Assembly (NCBI GenBank): GCA_963787345.1
Contig: CAWBCW010000011.1
Coordinates: 496,001-560,000, forward strand
Length of the DNA stretch: 64,000 nt
Direction of reading: 5' to 3'
Source of the DNA: Bacillus_BD sp963787345
GTDB taxonomy: Bacteria > Bacillota > Bacilli > Bacillales > Cytobacillaceae
The position numbers were made by a program, and so were the translations under genes. Below the pieces are notes generated by a model. The model searched no databases. It saw only the letters and a program-made list of their open reading frames with translations, and was not told the DNA's origin. Shown here one piece after another: positions 8,092-15,316 of the stretch; positions within the stretch are counted from its first letter, which is position 1; every line of letters starts with the position of its first letter.

Positions 8092-8130
8092 TTTTAATGT
8101 GAACATTTTAAAAATAGAGGAGGGAGCTAT

Positions 8131-9090
8131 TTGAATGTATATCTCGATGTTATTTGGCTTCTAAACTTTTTATTTGATAGCCTCCTTCTATATTTGACAG
8201 CACTTATTTTAAAAAGAGATGTAAGGATTTGGAGAATCGGTTTAGGTGGATTATTCGGTTCTGTTATTATTTTATTATCAGTAACTCCTTATCATGCGGC
8301 TTTCAGTCACCCGTTCACAAAGTTACTATTTTCAATCTTTATGATCCTAACCGTATTTGGCTATAAGCGTTTTAAGTACTTCCTAACCGGATTGATGACT
8401 TTCTATTTAACTACTTTTTTAGTTGGGGGCTCACTCATCGGGGTTCATTATTTTACTAGCTTTGATAACGATTTCACATCATCTTTATTTCTTGCAAATA
8501 TTCAAGGGTTCGGCGATCCGATTAGTTGGTTATTTGTTATTCTTGGCTTTCCAATAGCTTGGCATTTTTCAAGAAAAAGTTTTGACAAAATTGAAGTAAC
8601 CAAAATTCAATATGAGCAATTGGTCAATGTAGAAATTGAATTAGAAGGGGAACGATATTCATTTAAGGGACTCGTTGATAGTGGGAATCAATTATATGAT
8701 CCAATTACAAAATGGCCCGTTATGTTTATTTCCGTTCATTCAATCATTGATGACTTGAGTGAAGAATTAAAGATGATTACAAAAGAGGCAGAAGCGGTTA
8801 TTATGGGAGAAAAGTCGATTGTCACTCACTTAGAGCATCGAATGCGTGTTATTCCCTACAAAGTGATGGGGAAAGAACATCAGTTAATTATTGCAATTAA
8901 GCCTGATCAACTAACGATTGAACAAAATGACGAGATAAAAAAAGTTGAAAAAGGCTTAGTTTCATTAACGATTCAACAGCTTTCATCTGATGACGCATTT
9001 CAATGTATTGTTCATCCGAAAATGCTCATTAATGGTAAAAATATCAGCATGAAAAAAGATTCTAATGAATCAATTGAAATGATGGTCTAA
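8131..9090 (+). CDS. spoIIGA: Sporulation sigma-E processing peptidase SpoIIGA
   Basis: SpoIIGA is the membrane-embedded aspartyl protease that removes the pro-sequence of sigma-E in the mother cell after a signal from SpoIIR. The 319-residue protein has five predicted membrane helices in residues 1-145 and a cytoplasmic protease domain with the active-site motif DSG at 183-185, the same position as in B. subtilis. The start is TTG at 8131 after AGAGGAGGGAG (8116-8126); no ATG fits. It is followed after 28 bases by its substrate gene sigE, as in all spoIIG operons. Confidence 0.95.
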   Translation: MNVYLDVIWLLNFLFDSLLLYLTALILKRDVRIWRIGLGGLFGSVIILLSVTPYHAAFSHPFTKLLFSIFMILTVFGYKRFKYFLTGLMTFYLTTFLVGGSLIGVHYFTSFDNDFTSSLFLANIQGFGDPISWLFVILGFPIAWHFSRKSFDKIEVTKIQYEQLVNVEIELEGERYSFKGLVDSGNQLYDPITKWPVMFISVHSIIDDLSEELKMITKEAEAVIMGEKSIVTHLEHRMRVIPYKVMGKEHQLIIAIKPDQLTIEQNDEIKKVEKGLVSLTIQQLSSDDAFQCIVHPKMLINGKNISMKKDSNESIEMMV

Positions 9091-9118
9091 TGACAAACCA
9101 AAAATGAGGAGGAAAACG

Positions 9119-9838
9119 ATGAAAACACTGAAACTCAAATTATCTTATTACTGGTTTAAATTATTAATGAAACTTGGGTTTAAAACAGATGAAGTTTTTT
9201 ATATCGGTGGAAGCGAAGCTTTGCCCCCTCCTCTAAATAAAGAAGAAGAGGCTATGTTATTAGAAAAATTACCTACGGGTGATAAAGCGGCAAGGTCGAT
9301 CCTAATTGAAAGAAATTTGAGATTAGTAGTCTATATTGCGAGGAAATTTGAAAACACTGGAATCAATATTGAAGATTTAATAAGCATAGGGACAATCGGT
9401 TTAATTAAAGCGGTTAATACATTCAATCCTGAAAAGAAAATTAAACTGGCTACATATGCTTCCCGGTGTATTGAAAATGAAATATTAATGTATTTACGTC
9501 GAAACAACAAGATCCGTTCAGAAGTTTCATTCGACGAGCCATTAAACATTGATTGGGATGGAAATGAATTGCTCCTCTCAGACGTATTAGGAACAGAAGA
9601 AGATATCATTACAAAGGACTTAGAGGCTAGTGTAGACAAGAAGCTGTTATTAAAAGCACTGCATCAATTAACTGACCGTGAAAAGCAAATTATGGAACTG
9701 CGATTTGGTTTGGGCACCGGAGAAGAAAAAACGCAGAAGGATGTTGCTGACTTACTTGGAATTTCCCAATCTTATATATCTCGACTTGAAAAAAGGATTA
9801 TTAAAAGATTAAAAAAGGAATTCAATAAAATGGTCTAA
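9119..9838 (+). CDS. sigE: RNA polymerase sporulation sigma factor sigma-E (pro-form)
   Basis: Sigma-E directs early mother-cell transcription. The 239-residue product starts with the inhibitory pro-sequence (about residues 1-29, KTLKLKLSYYWFKLLMKLGF) that SpoIIGA cleaves near DEVFYIGG. Region 2 contains RNLRLVVYIARKF and FNPEKKIKLATYASRCIENE. Region 4 contains LTDREKQIMELRFG and a helix-turn-helix (KDVADLLGISQSYISRLEKR). The ATG at 9119 follows AGGAGG (9107-9112). An in-frame ATG at 9104 lies on the ribosome binding site and is unlikely to be used. A terminator follows at 9867. Confidence 0.96.
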   Translation: MKTLKLKLSYYWFKLLMKLGFKTDEVFYIGGSEALPPPLNKEEEAMLLEKLPTGDKAARSILIERNLRLVVYIARKFENTGINIEDLISIGTIGLIKAVNTFNPEKKIKLATYASRCIENEILMYLRRNNKIRSEVSFDEPLNIDWDGNELLLSDVLGTEEDIITKDLEASVDKKLLLKALHQLTDREKQIMELRFGLGTGEEKTQKDVADLLGISQSYISRLEKRIIKRLKKEFNKMV

Positions 9839-9866
9839 AGAAAATATTTTTGCTTTAATTAAATGC

Positions 9867-9906
9867 GGTAGGATTCAACACTTTGTGAGGAATTCTGCCT
9901 TTTTTT
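9867..9906 (+). terminator. Terminator between sigE and sigG
   Basis: GGTAGGATTC and GAATTCTGCC pair with two G-U pairs around an inner CAC-TTT-GTG hairpin, and TTTTTTT follows. It should limit read-through from the spoIIG promoter into sigG. Confidence 0.75.
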
Positions 9907-9929
9907 ATCCTTTCCCAATTTTTGCGAAT

Positions 9930-9957
9930 GCATATTTTTCCTTGCAGGGGAAATACT
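9930..9957 (+). promoter_or_regulatory. Candidate sigma-F/sigma-G promoter of sigG
   Basis: GCATA (9930-9934), 14 bases, then GGAAATACT (9949-9957) matches the sigma-F pattern GYATA...GGNNANNMT. The start of transcription would be near 9963-9965. sigG is transcribed by sigma-F and then sigma-G in the forespore of B. subtilis. A start here removes the left arm of the hairpin described in the next entry. Confidence 0.55.
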
Positions 9958-9987
9958 GTTTTTTGTACAGCAACTCCTGCAAGGAGG
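9939..9987 (+). promoter_or_regulatory. Inverted repeat sequestering the sigG ribosome binding site
   Basis: TCCTTGCAGG (9939-9948) is perfectly complementary to CCTGCAAGGA (9976-9985). An inner CTGT/ACAG pairing extends the helix. The right arm contains most of the Shine-Dalgarno AAGGAGG (9981-9987). RNA reading through from sigE would hide the site, whereas RNA starting inside the loop would leave it open. Confidence 0.65.
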
Positions 9988-9995
9988 GAAATGGA

Positions 9996-10778
9996 TTGGC
10001 TCGAAATAAAGTAGAAATTTGCGGTGTTGATACATCAAAACTTCCAGTATTAAAGAACGAAGAAATGAGATTGCTTTTTAAAAGGGTACAGCAAGAAGGA
10101 GATCTATCCGCACGTGAACAGCTCGTTAACGGAAACTTGCGCCTGGTGTTAAGTGTTATTCAACGATTTAATAACAGGGGAGAGTATGTTGATGATCTGT
10201 TTCAAGTTGGCTGTATTGGACTAATGAAATCAATTGATAATTTTGATTTAGGTCAAAACGTGAAGTTTTCTACCTATGCGGTCCCGATGATTATTGGGGA
10301 AATCAGGCGTTATTTACGCGATAATAATCCAATACGTGTATCAAGATCATTGCGGGATATTGCATACAAAGCATTACAGGCTCGAGAACGATTAATGAGC
10401 AAAACATCACGGGAGCCTACTGCTGAAGAAATTGCCAAAGAACTGGATGTTCCACATGAAGAAATCGTCTTTGCGCTTGATGCCATTCAAGATCCGGTTT
10501 CACTTTATGAACCCATCTATAACGATGGAGGAGATCCGATATTTGTGTTGGATCAATTAAGTGATGAAAAAAATAAAGATATCAACTGGATTGAAGAAAT
10601 TGCCCTTAAAGAAGGGATGCGAAGATTGAATGAAAGAGAAAAATTGATCTTAAGAAAAAGATTTTTTCAAGGCAAAACCCAAATGGAAGTTGCTGAAGAA
10701 ATTGGTATTTCACAAGCTCAAGTTTCACGATTGGAAAAAGCTGCAATTAAACAAATGAATAAAAACATTCAAAGTTAA
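9996..10778 (+). CDS. sigG: RNA polymerase sporulation sigma factor sigma-G
   Basis: Sigma-G drives late forespore transcription. The 260-residue product begins ARNKVEICGVDTSKLPVLKN, nearly identical to the B. subtilis N-terminus. Region 2 holds NLRLVLSVIQRFNNRGEYVD and NVKFSTYAVPMIIGE, region 3 EPTAEEIAKEL, and region 4 LNEREKLILRKRFF plus the helix-turn-helix (EVAEEIGISQAQVSRLEKAA). The start is TTG at 9996, eight bases after AAGGAGG. An ATG at 9991 is out of frame. The weak start codon, hairpin leader and upstream terminator all lower expression, as known for B. subtilis sigG. ylmA, which follows it in B. subtilis, is absent. Confidence 0.96.
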   Translation: MARNKVEICGVDTSKLPVLKNEEMRLLFKRVQQEGDLSAREQLVNGNLRLVLSVIQRFNNRGEYVDDLFQVGCIGLMKSIDNFDLGQNVKFSTYAVPMIIGEIRRYLRDNNPIRVSRSLRDIAYKALQARERLMSKTSREPTAEEIAKELDVPHEEIVFALDAIQDPVSLYEPIYNDGGDPIFVLDQLSDEKNKDINWIEEIALKEGMRRLNEREKLILRKRFFQGKTQMEVAEEIGISQAQVSRLEKAAIKQMNKNIQS

Positions 10779-10806
10779 AACTGCCGTCATGGCAGTTTTT
10801 TTGTTT
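10779..10806 (+). terminator. Terminator after sigG
   Basis: AAACTGCC-GTCAT-GGCAGTTT is followed by a run of T residues, immediately after the sigG stop codon. It is a compact Rho-independent terminator. Confidence 0.9.
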
Positions 10807-10823
10807 TATTAGAAAGAAGGTAA

Positions 10824-10858
10824 GCCTCAGGGCGTAAATTCGCAGGTCGAATTTGAAT
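10824..10858 (+). repeat. Possible 3'-end fragment of the interspersed repeat (copy 4)
   Basis: This fragment (CAGGGCGTAAATTCGC, then AGGTCGAATTTGAA) aligns with the last 35 bases of the other copies (GACGAAAATACGCC, AAGACGCATTTGAT), most clearly with copy 3. AAATTCG-CAGGT-CGAATTT is a perfect hairpin at the position of the terminal hairpin in the other copies. It is short, so the assignment is tentative. Confidence 0.4.
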
Positions 10859-10927
10859 TAATACTCATTTTCACTTCCTCATTTGTCATATATATCTGAT
10901 AAGGCAAATTTATAGGAGTGAATTTGA

Positions 10928-11200
10928 ATGGTGAGGATCTCAGAATTTCAAATAAAAGATGTTGTCAATATGGCGGATGGAAAAAAATTAGGAAATATAA
11001 GTGATATCGATATTGATCTACAAACAGGTAAAATAGAGGCAATTATTATTTCTGGAGGCGGGAGAATTTTTAGTTTTTTTAGTAAGGAAGAAGAAATAGT
11101 CATCCCGTGGCGGAATATATTAAAAATTGGTGAAGATGTTATTTTAGTAAGATTTAAAGAAAAAAGCGGATTCAACATCGCTGAAGCTGAAGAAGAATAG
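10928..11200 (+). CDS. ylmC: PRC-barrel protein YlmC/YmxH
   Basis: This is a 90-residue single-domain PRC-barrel protein of the YlmC/YmxH sporulation-associated family, of unknown molecular function. The beta-barrel strands are visible as RISEFQIKDVVNM, KLGNISDIDIDLQTGKIEAIII, EEEIVIPWRNILKIGEDVIL and VRFKEKSG. The ATG at 10928 follows TAGGAGTG. It opens the ylm cluster, with a 72-nt gap to ylmD, so a separate promoter for ylmD is possible but not evident. Confidence 0.85.
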   Translation: MVRISEFQIKDVVNMADGKKLGNISDIDIDLQTGKIEAIIISGGGRIFSFFSKEEEIVIPWRNILKIGEDVILVRFKEKSGFNIAEAEEE

Positions 11201-11272
11201 TTCCCTTTTTTACTAGGAACTGTAATGTTTGTATGATAAAATATTTAAAAAGAAATAAATTGGGGGATATTA

Positions 11273-12097
11273 ATGGATCCTTTTGTATTAATAGAAAAAG
11301 AGTATTTTACCCTGCCTGACTGGGTCCAACGATGTCCTGATTTAACGGTTGGTTTTTCAACTAAAACTGGCGGTACTAGTCAAGGTCATTTCGAAAGTTT
11401 AAATATGGGCTTTCATGTAGGTGATAGCGCAGCGGCCGTTCGTGAGAATCGACATATTGTGGCGGAGAAGCTAGATTTTCCGAATGAGGATTGGGTAGGT
11501 GCACAGCAAACACACGAAGTAAATATTAATATAATTTCGCCGCTTGATAAGGGAATCGGAGCAAGTGACTATGAAACTGCTTTCAAAAGTACCGATGGAT
11601 TTATAACCTTTCAACGTGGAATTTTACTAACTTTATGTTATGCTGATTGTGTTCCCCTTTACTTTTTGCATCCTGAGTCAAAGGCGATAGGAGTGGCTCA
11701 TGCAGGATGGAAAGGCACGGTAGGCGGTATTGCCCAAGAGATGATTCAGAAATTTCAATCTAACGGATTGCAGGCCAGTCAACTTTTAGTGGCAATCGGC
11801 CCTTCAATATGCGAAAATTGTTATATCGTAGATGACCATGTAGTAAGTTTAGTGAAAAATAAACTAGAGAGTGTCGAACCGCTGCCATTTAGTCAGGTCA
11901 GCCCAGGTCAATATAGATTAAATTTAAAAGAATGTAATAAACAAATATTGATATCGGCAGGAGTTTTACCGGAAAACATCATTATGACAAATTTATGCAC
12001 GAGCTGTAATAAGGAGCATTTTTATTCACATCGAAGAGACAGAGGAAATACCGGCCGAATGATTAGTTTTATTGGCTGGAAGGAGGCCAATTTTTAA
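11273..12097 (+). CDS. ylmD: Multicopper oxidase-fold protein YlmD (YfiH/PgeF family)
   Basis: This is a 274-residue protein of the YfiH/LACC1/PgeF family, whose members act as purine nucleoside phosphorylase-like or peptidoglycan-editing enzymes. The role in this organism is not certain. Family metal-site motifs are VGAQQTHEVNI, LTLCYADCVPLYF, GVAHAGWKGTVGGI and the C-terminal CTSCNKEHFYSHRRDRGNTGRM. The ATG at 11273 follows GGGGGAT. It sits immediately before ylmE as in most Firmicutes; their conserved pairing near division genes is unexplained. Confidence 0.88.
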   Translation: MDPFVLIEKEYFTLPDWVQRCPDLTVGFSTKTGGTSQGHFESLNMGFHVGDSAAAVRENRHIVAEKLDFPNEDWVGAQQTHEVNINIISPLDKGIGASDYETAFKSTDGFITFQRGILLTLCYADCVPLYFLHPESKAIGVAHAGWKGTVGGIAQEMIQKFQSNGLQASQLLVAIGPSICENCYIVDDHVVSLVKNKLESVEPLPFSQVSPGQYRLNLKECNKQILISAGVLPENIIMTNLCTSCNKEHFYSHRRDRGNTGRMISFIGWKEANF

Positions 12098-12100
12098 AAA

Positions 12101-12778
12101 ATGAAGGTAATAGAAAACTTAGAAATGATTCAAGAAAATATCAACAAGGCTTGTGCTGACGCAAGTCGAAATCCTGATGAGGTAAAAATCATCGCTGTTA
12201 CGAAATATGTTTCCATCGAGCGGGCTAAAGAAGCGCTTGAAGCTGGAGTCGTAAATCTTGGTGAAAATTATGACCAAGGTTTAATACAAAAGTGGGAAGT
12301 TTTACAAGATAAGCCAACATGGCACTTTATTGGATCATTACAATCTCGAAAAGTAAAAAATATAATCGATAAAGCAGATTACATACATTCTCTAGACCGT
12401 CTTTCATTAGCAAAGGAAATAAATAAACGCAGCGATCGAAAAGTCAAGTGCTTCGTGCAAGTGAATGTGTCTGGAGAAGAATCTAAGCAGGGAATCAAAC
12501 CAGAGGAGCTAGCAAACTTTATCCAGTCGTTAAGTGACTATCCTAATGTTGAAGTGGTTGGTTTAATGACAATGGCACCTTATACAGATGATGAATCTCT
12601 CTTACGTTACTGTTTTAGGACATTAAAATCATTACAAATAAAAGTGCAACAAATGGAAATAAAAAATGCGCCATGCACTGAATTATCGATGGGAATGTCA
12701 AATGATTATGCCATTGCAATAGAAGAAGGGGCAACAATGATACGCATAGGAACAGCTCTCGTCGGGGAAGAAAAATAG
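12101..12778 (+). CDS. ylmE: Pyridoxal phosphate homeostasis protein YlmE
   Basis: YlmE is a YggS/PROSC-type PLP-binding protein that buffers pyridoxal phosphate and affects amino-acid pools. The 225-residue single TIM barrel has the PLP-binding lysine at residue 35 in IIAVTKYVS, plus LGENYDQGLIQKW, WHFIGSLQSRKVK, FVQVNVSGEESKQGI, LSMGMSNDY and the phosphate site TMIRIGTALVG. The Shine-Dalgarno AAGGAGG sits inside the end of ylmD, about 15 bases from the ATG, a longer gap than usual. Confidence 0.93.
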   Translation: MKVIENLEMIQENINKACADASRNPDEVKIIAVTKYVSIERAKEALEAGVVNLGENYDQGLIQKWEVLQDKPTWHFIGSLQSRKVKNIIDKADYIHSLDRLSLAKEINKRSDRKVKCFVQVNVSGEESKQGIKPEELANFIQSLSDYPNVEVVGLMTMAPYTDDESLLRYCFRTLKSLQIKVQQMEIKNAPCTELSMGMSNDYAIAIEEGATMIRIGTALVGEEK

Positions 12779-12789
12779 GAGGTTCGAAA

Positions 12790-13221
12790 ATGAGTATCAA
12801 GTCTAAATTCAAAACATTTTTCTTTTTGGATGATGATTATTCTGAAATGGACGAAGAACAATACGAGGAAGAATCTGAACCAGAAAAAAAACAAAAATCT
12901 ACTCAAAAGCAAAATGTTGTTAGCCTTCAGAGTATTCAGCAATCGTCCAAAGTAGTGTTAATCGAACCCCGTGTGTATGCAGAAGCGCAAGATATAGCAG
13001 ATGAATTAAGAAATCGTAAAGCAGTTGTCGTTAATCTTCAGCGGATTGAACACGATCAAGCAAGAAGAATTGTCGACTTTTTAAGCGGTACGGTCTACGC
13101 TATCGGTGGAGACATTCAAAAGATCGGAACAGATATTTTTCTCTGTACGCCAGATAATATTGAAGTTACCGGAGCGATATCAGAATTTATGGAAAAGGAA
13201 TTTGAACATTCGAGGTGGTAA
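12790..13221 (+). CDS. sepF: Cell division protein SepF
   Basis: SepF polymerises on FtsZ filaments and anchors them to the membrane. The 143-residue protein has the N-terminal amphipathic membrane helix (MSIKSKFKTFFFL), an acidic, low-complexity linker rich in E, K and Q (about residues 18-45) and the C-terminal SepF fold with KVVLIEPRVYAEAQDIADEL, VVVNLQRIEHDQARRIVDFL and SGTVYAIGGDIQKIGTDIFL. The ATG follows AGGAGGTTCG after ylmE. Its position in the ylm cluster is conserved across Bacilli. Confidence 0.95.
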   Translation: MSIKSKFKTFFFLDDDYSEMDEEQYEEESEPEKKQKSTQKQNVVSLQSIQQSSKVVLIEPRVYAEAQDIADELRNRKAVVVNLQRIEHDQARRIVDFLSGTVYAIGGDIQKIGTDIFLCTPDNIEVTGAISEFMEKEFEHSRW

Positions 13222-13227
13222 ATTTTA

Positions 13228-13491
13228 ATGGGCTTAATTATTAACTTACTAGCGACATTGATCGGTTATTATTCATGGGCACTTATTATTTATATTTTTA
13301 TGTCTTGGTTTCCAAATGCCAGGGAATCGACGATCGGTCAATTTTTAGGAAAAATTTGTGAACCTTATTTAGAACCGTTTCGACGAATAATCCCTCCGCT
13401 TGGAATGATTGATATCTCACCGCTAGTAGCAATTCTTGTATTAAGATTTGCGACTACGGGTCTATATTCATTGCCTGGGTTATTTATGTGA
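13228..13491 (+). CDS. ylmG: YGGT-family membrane protein YlmG
   Basis: This is an 87-residue YGGT protein with two membrane helices (about residues 5-25 and 63-83) flanking the conserved loop that contains SWFPNARESTIGQFL and CEPYLEPFRRIIPPLGMIDISP. YlmG homologues are linked to membrane organisation and division; the exact role in Bacillus is not known. It begins six bases after the sepF stop, after the site GAGGTGG. A terminator follows at 13519. Confidence 0.88.
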   Translation: MGLIINLLATLIGYYSWALIIYIFMSWFPNARESTIGQFLGKICEPYLEPFRRIIPPLGMIDISPLVAILVLRFATTGLYSLPGLFM

Positions 13492-13518
13492 TGATCTAAA
13501 TGTATTCGAGCAATTTGA

Positions 13519-13545
13519 AGGGGCTCAAGTAAAGTCCCTTTTTTC
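13519..13545 (+). terminator. Terminator between ylmG and ylmH
   Basis: AGGGGCT and AGTCCCT pair (one G-U) around a CAAGTAA loop, followed by TTTTTT. It separates the ylmC-to-ylmG group from ylmH. Confidence 0.7.
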
Positions 13546-13587
13546 ATTGGAACAATTTTGTGAAGAAATACAGTAAGGGTGGAAGGT

Positions 13588-14358
13588 ATGTCCATTTATC
13601 AACATTTTCGTCCAGAGGAACGAGCATTCATAGATCAAGTGATCAATTGGAAAGAGTATGTGGAAGAGAAATATGCACCTAAACTAACTGATTTTCTTGA
13701 TCCCCGCCAACAGCAAATCGTGAATTCGATTGTCGGTCAGCATGATCTTAAAATGGACTGTTTTGGAGGATCCCAAAATACTGAACGTAAACGGGCTTTT
13801 TTATATCCTGATTATTATGAGATGTCAGAGGATGATTTTAATCTTGTTTTATTCGAGGTTAAATACCCTAGTAAATTTATTACTTTAACCCATCCTCAAG
13901 TTTTAGGAAGTCTTATGTCAATCGGTGTAAATAGAGACAAATTTGGGGATATTTTGCTGTCTGATGAGCGAATTCAATTTTTTTGTGCAGAGGAAATAGC
14001 GGGATATGTAAAATTAGAGGTTCAATCAATTGGAAAAGCGACTGTTGAGTTAATTCAATTACCGGTTTCGGAGGCTATTTCCCAAATGGAAAAATGGAAC
14101 GAAGTGCTGATAACGGTAACCTCTTTAAGGCTTGATGTAGTGGTTGCGGCAATTTATCAAATATCACGGCAAAAATCACAAGTTCTGATCCAAGCTGGAC
14201 GTGTCAAGGTAAATTGGAAGGTAATCGAAAACAGCTCATTTGAATGTGGTGAAGGTGACACCATCTCGGTTAGGGGATATGGACGTAGTAAAATCTTTTC
14301 TTTTAACGGGATGTCCAAAAAGGAAAAGTGGAAAATTTTAATTGGAAAGCAAAAATAA
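13588..14358 (+). CDS. ylmH: S4-domain RNA-binding protein YlmH (RqcP)
   Basis: YlmH/RqcP binds stalled 50S subunits and helps RqcH add alanine tails in bacterial ribosome quality control. RqcH is also encoded in this window (31701-33416). The ATG at 13588 follows AAGGGTGGAAGG and gives 256 residues, matching the B. subtilis N-terminus (SIYQHFRPEERAFIDQV); a GTG three codons upstream would overlap the site. The N-terminal part has FLDPRQQQIV. The C-terminal S4 domain (about residues 180-240) has LRLDVVVAAIYQISRQKSQ and VNWKVIENSSFECGEGDTIS. Confidence 0.92.
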   Translation: MSIYQHFRPEERAFIDQVINWKEYVEEKYAPKLTDFLDPRQQQIVNSIVGQHDLKMDCFGGSQNTERKRAFLYPDYYEMSEDDFNLVLFEVKYPSKFITLTHPQVLGSLMSIGVNRDKFGDILLSDERIQFFCAEEIAGYVKLEVQSIGKATVELIQLPVSEAISQMEKWNEVLITVTSLRLDVVVAAIYQISRQKSQVLIQAGRVKVNWKVIENSSFECGEGDTISVRGYGRSKIFSFNGMSKKEKWKILIGKQK

Positions 14359-14441
14359 TCATTTTTTTATGCAGGAATATCGAAAATTTTGTCGAAAAGA
14401 TAGAAAGTGCGAACTAGAGAAAATACTTGGGAGGTGGCATT

Positions 14442-14957
14442 ATGCCATTAACGCCATTAGATATACATAACAAGGAATTTAGTAAAGGATTCCGTGGCTA
14501 CGATGAAGATGAAGTAAACGAATTTCTTGATCAAGTGATTAAGGACTATGAAATAGTGATCCGTGAAAAAAAGGAATTAGAAGAGCGTCTAAATGAAATG
14601 ACTGAACGGGTAGGACACTTTACTACAATTGAAGAAACACTTAACAAATCCATCCTCGTTGCTCAAGAAGCAGCTGAAGAGGTAAAACGAAATGCACAAA
14701 AAGAAGCGAAGCTCATTGTAAAGGAAGCAGAAAAGAATTCTGATCGGATCATCAATGAATCTTTATCAAAAGCGAGAAAAATTGCGATGGAAATTGAAGA
14801 ATTGAAAAAGCAGTCTAAAGTATTTAGAACTCGCTTTAAAATGCTAATTGAAGCTCAGCTCGATTTACTTAATACAGATGATTGGGACCATCTATTACAA
14901 TATGAATTGGATGCAACTGAGTTACAATCGTTAAAAGAAGAAGATTCCTTGGCATAA
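14442..14957 (+). CDS. divIVA: Septum-site and polar scaffold protein DivIVA
   Basis: DivIVA senses negative membrane curvature and recruits MinJ-MinCD and sporulation factors to septa and poles. The 171-residue protein has the membrane-binding crossed loop with Phe17 and Arg18 (EFSKGFRGYDEDEVNEFLDQV), then parallel coiled coils (about residues 30-155) rich in E, K and R. The ATG at 14442 follows GGGAGGTGG; the longer open frame begins inside that site. A strong promoter for the ileS T-box starts two bases after its stop. Confidence 0.96.
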   Translation: MPLTPLDIHNKEFSKGFRGYDEDEVNEFLDQVIKDYEIVIREKKELEERLNEMTERVGHFTTIEETLNKSILVAQEAAEEVKRNAQKEAKLIVKEAEKNSDRIINESLSKARKIAMEIEELKKQSKVFRTRFKMLIEAQLDLLNTDDWDHLLQYELDATELQSLKEEDSLA

Positions 14958-14958
14958 C

Positions 14959-14987
14959 TTGACGTTTTGGAAAAAAAGGAATATAAT
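14959..14987 (+). promoter_or_regulatory. Sigma-A promoter of the ileS T-box transcript
   Basis: TTGACG, a 17-base spacer and a perfect TATAAT lie directly after divIVA. Transcription would start near 14994, about 27 bases before the first conserved T-box bases. Confidence 0.9.
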
Positions 14988-15020
14988 TTTTAGAAATCTT
15001 ACTAAATAAAAGTAAAAATA

Positions 15021-15275
15021 ACGAAGATGGGGACAGTACAGCTTATAACTTATATTTAGCGAGCTAGGGAGGGTGGGAGCCTAGTAATAAGTATATGTTT
15101 GGAAGATCACCCTTGAGTTCCTCTGCCGAAAGAATTTGTACCGTAGGCATTGGCGTATCATTTGCGTTAAAAATGCTTGAGCGGATAGAAAATATACTTT
15201 TTATCTACAAGGGTGGTACCGCGGGAAAACCTTCTCGTCCCTTTTTGGGATGTAAGGTTTTTTATTTTGTTTTTT
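15021..15275 (+). ncRNA. T-box riboswitch, isoleucine specific
   Basis: This leader senses uncharged tRNA-Ile and allows ileS transcription when isoleucine is scarce. It begins with the AACGAAGATGGGGACAG segment. Stem I carries AGCGAGCTAGGGAGGGTG, and the specifier loop presents ATC (15106-15108), an isoleucine codon, within GGAAGATCACCC. The T-box itself, AAGGGTGGTACCGCGG, is at 15209-15224, with the UGG that pairs with the tRNA acceptor end. The terminator (AAAACCTT ... AAGGTTTTTT, 15226-15270) competes with an antiterminator formed by the T-box and TCTCGTCCC. The rest up to the ileS start is a short leader with GGAGG. Confidence 0.97.
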
Positions 15276-15316
15276 TACTGATAAATAGGAATTAAATAGT
15301 AGATGGAGGAAACATA

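Noticed and set aside
15095..15295. Open frame of 66 codons upstream of ileS
   Set aside because: It lies wholly inside the T-box riboswitch and has no ribosome binding site; the conserved RNA explains the sequence.
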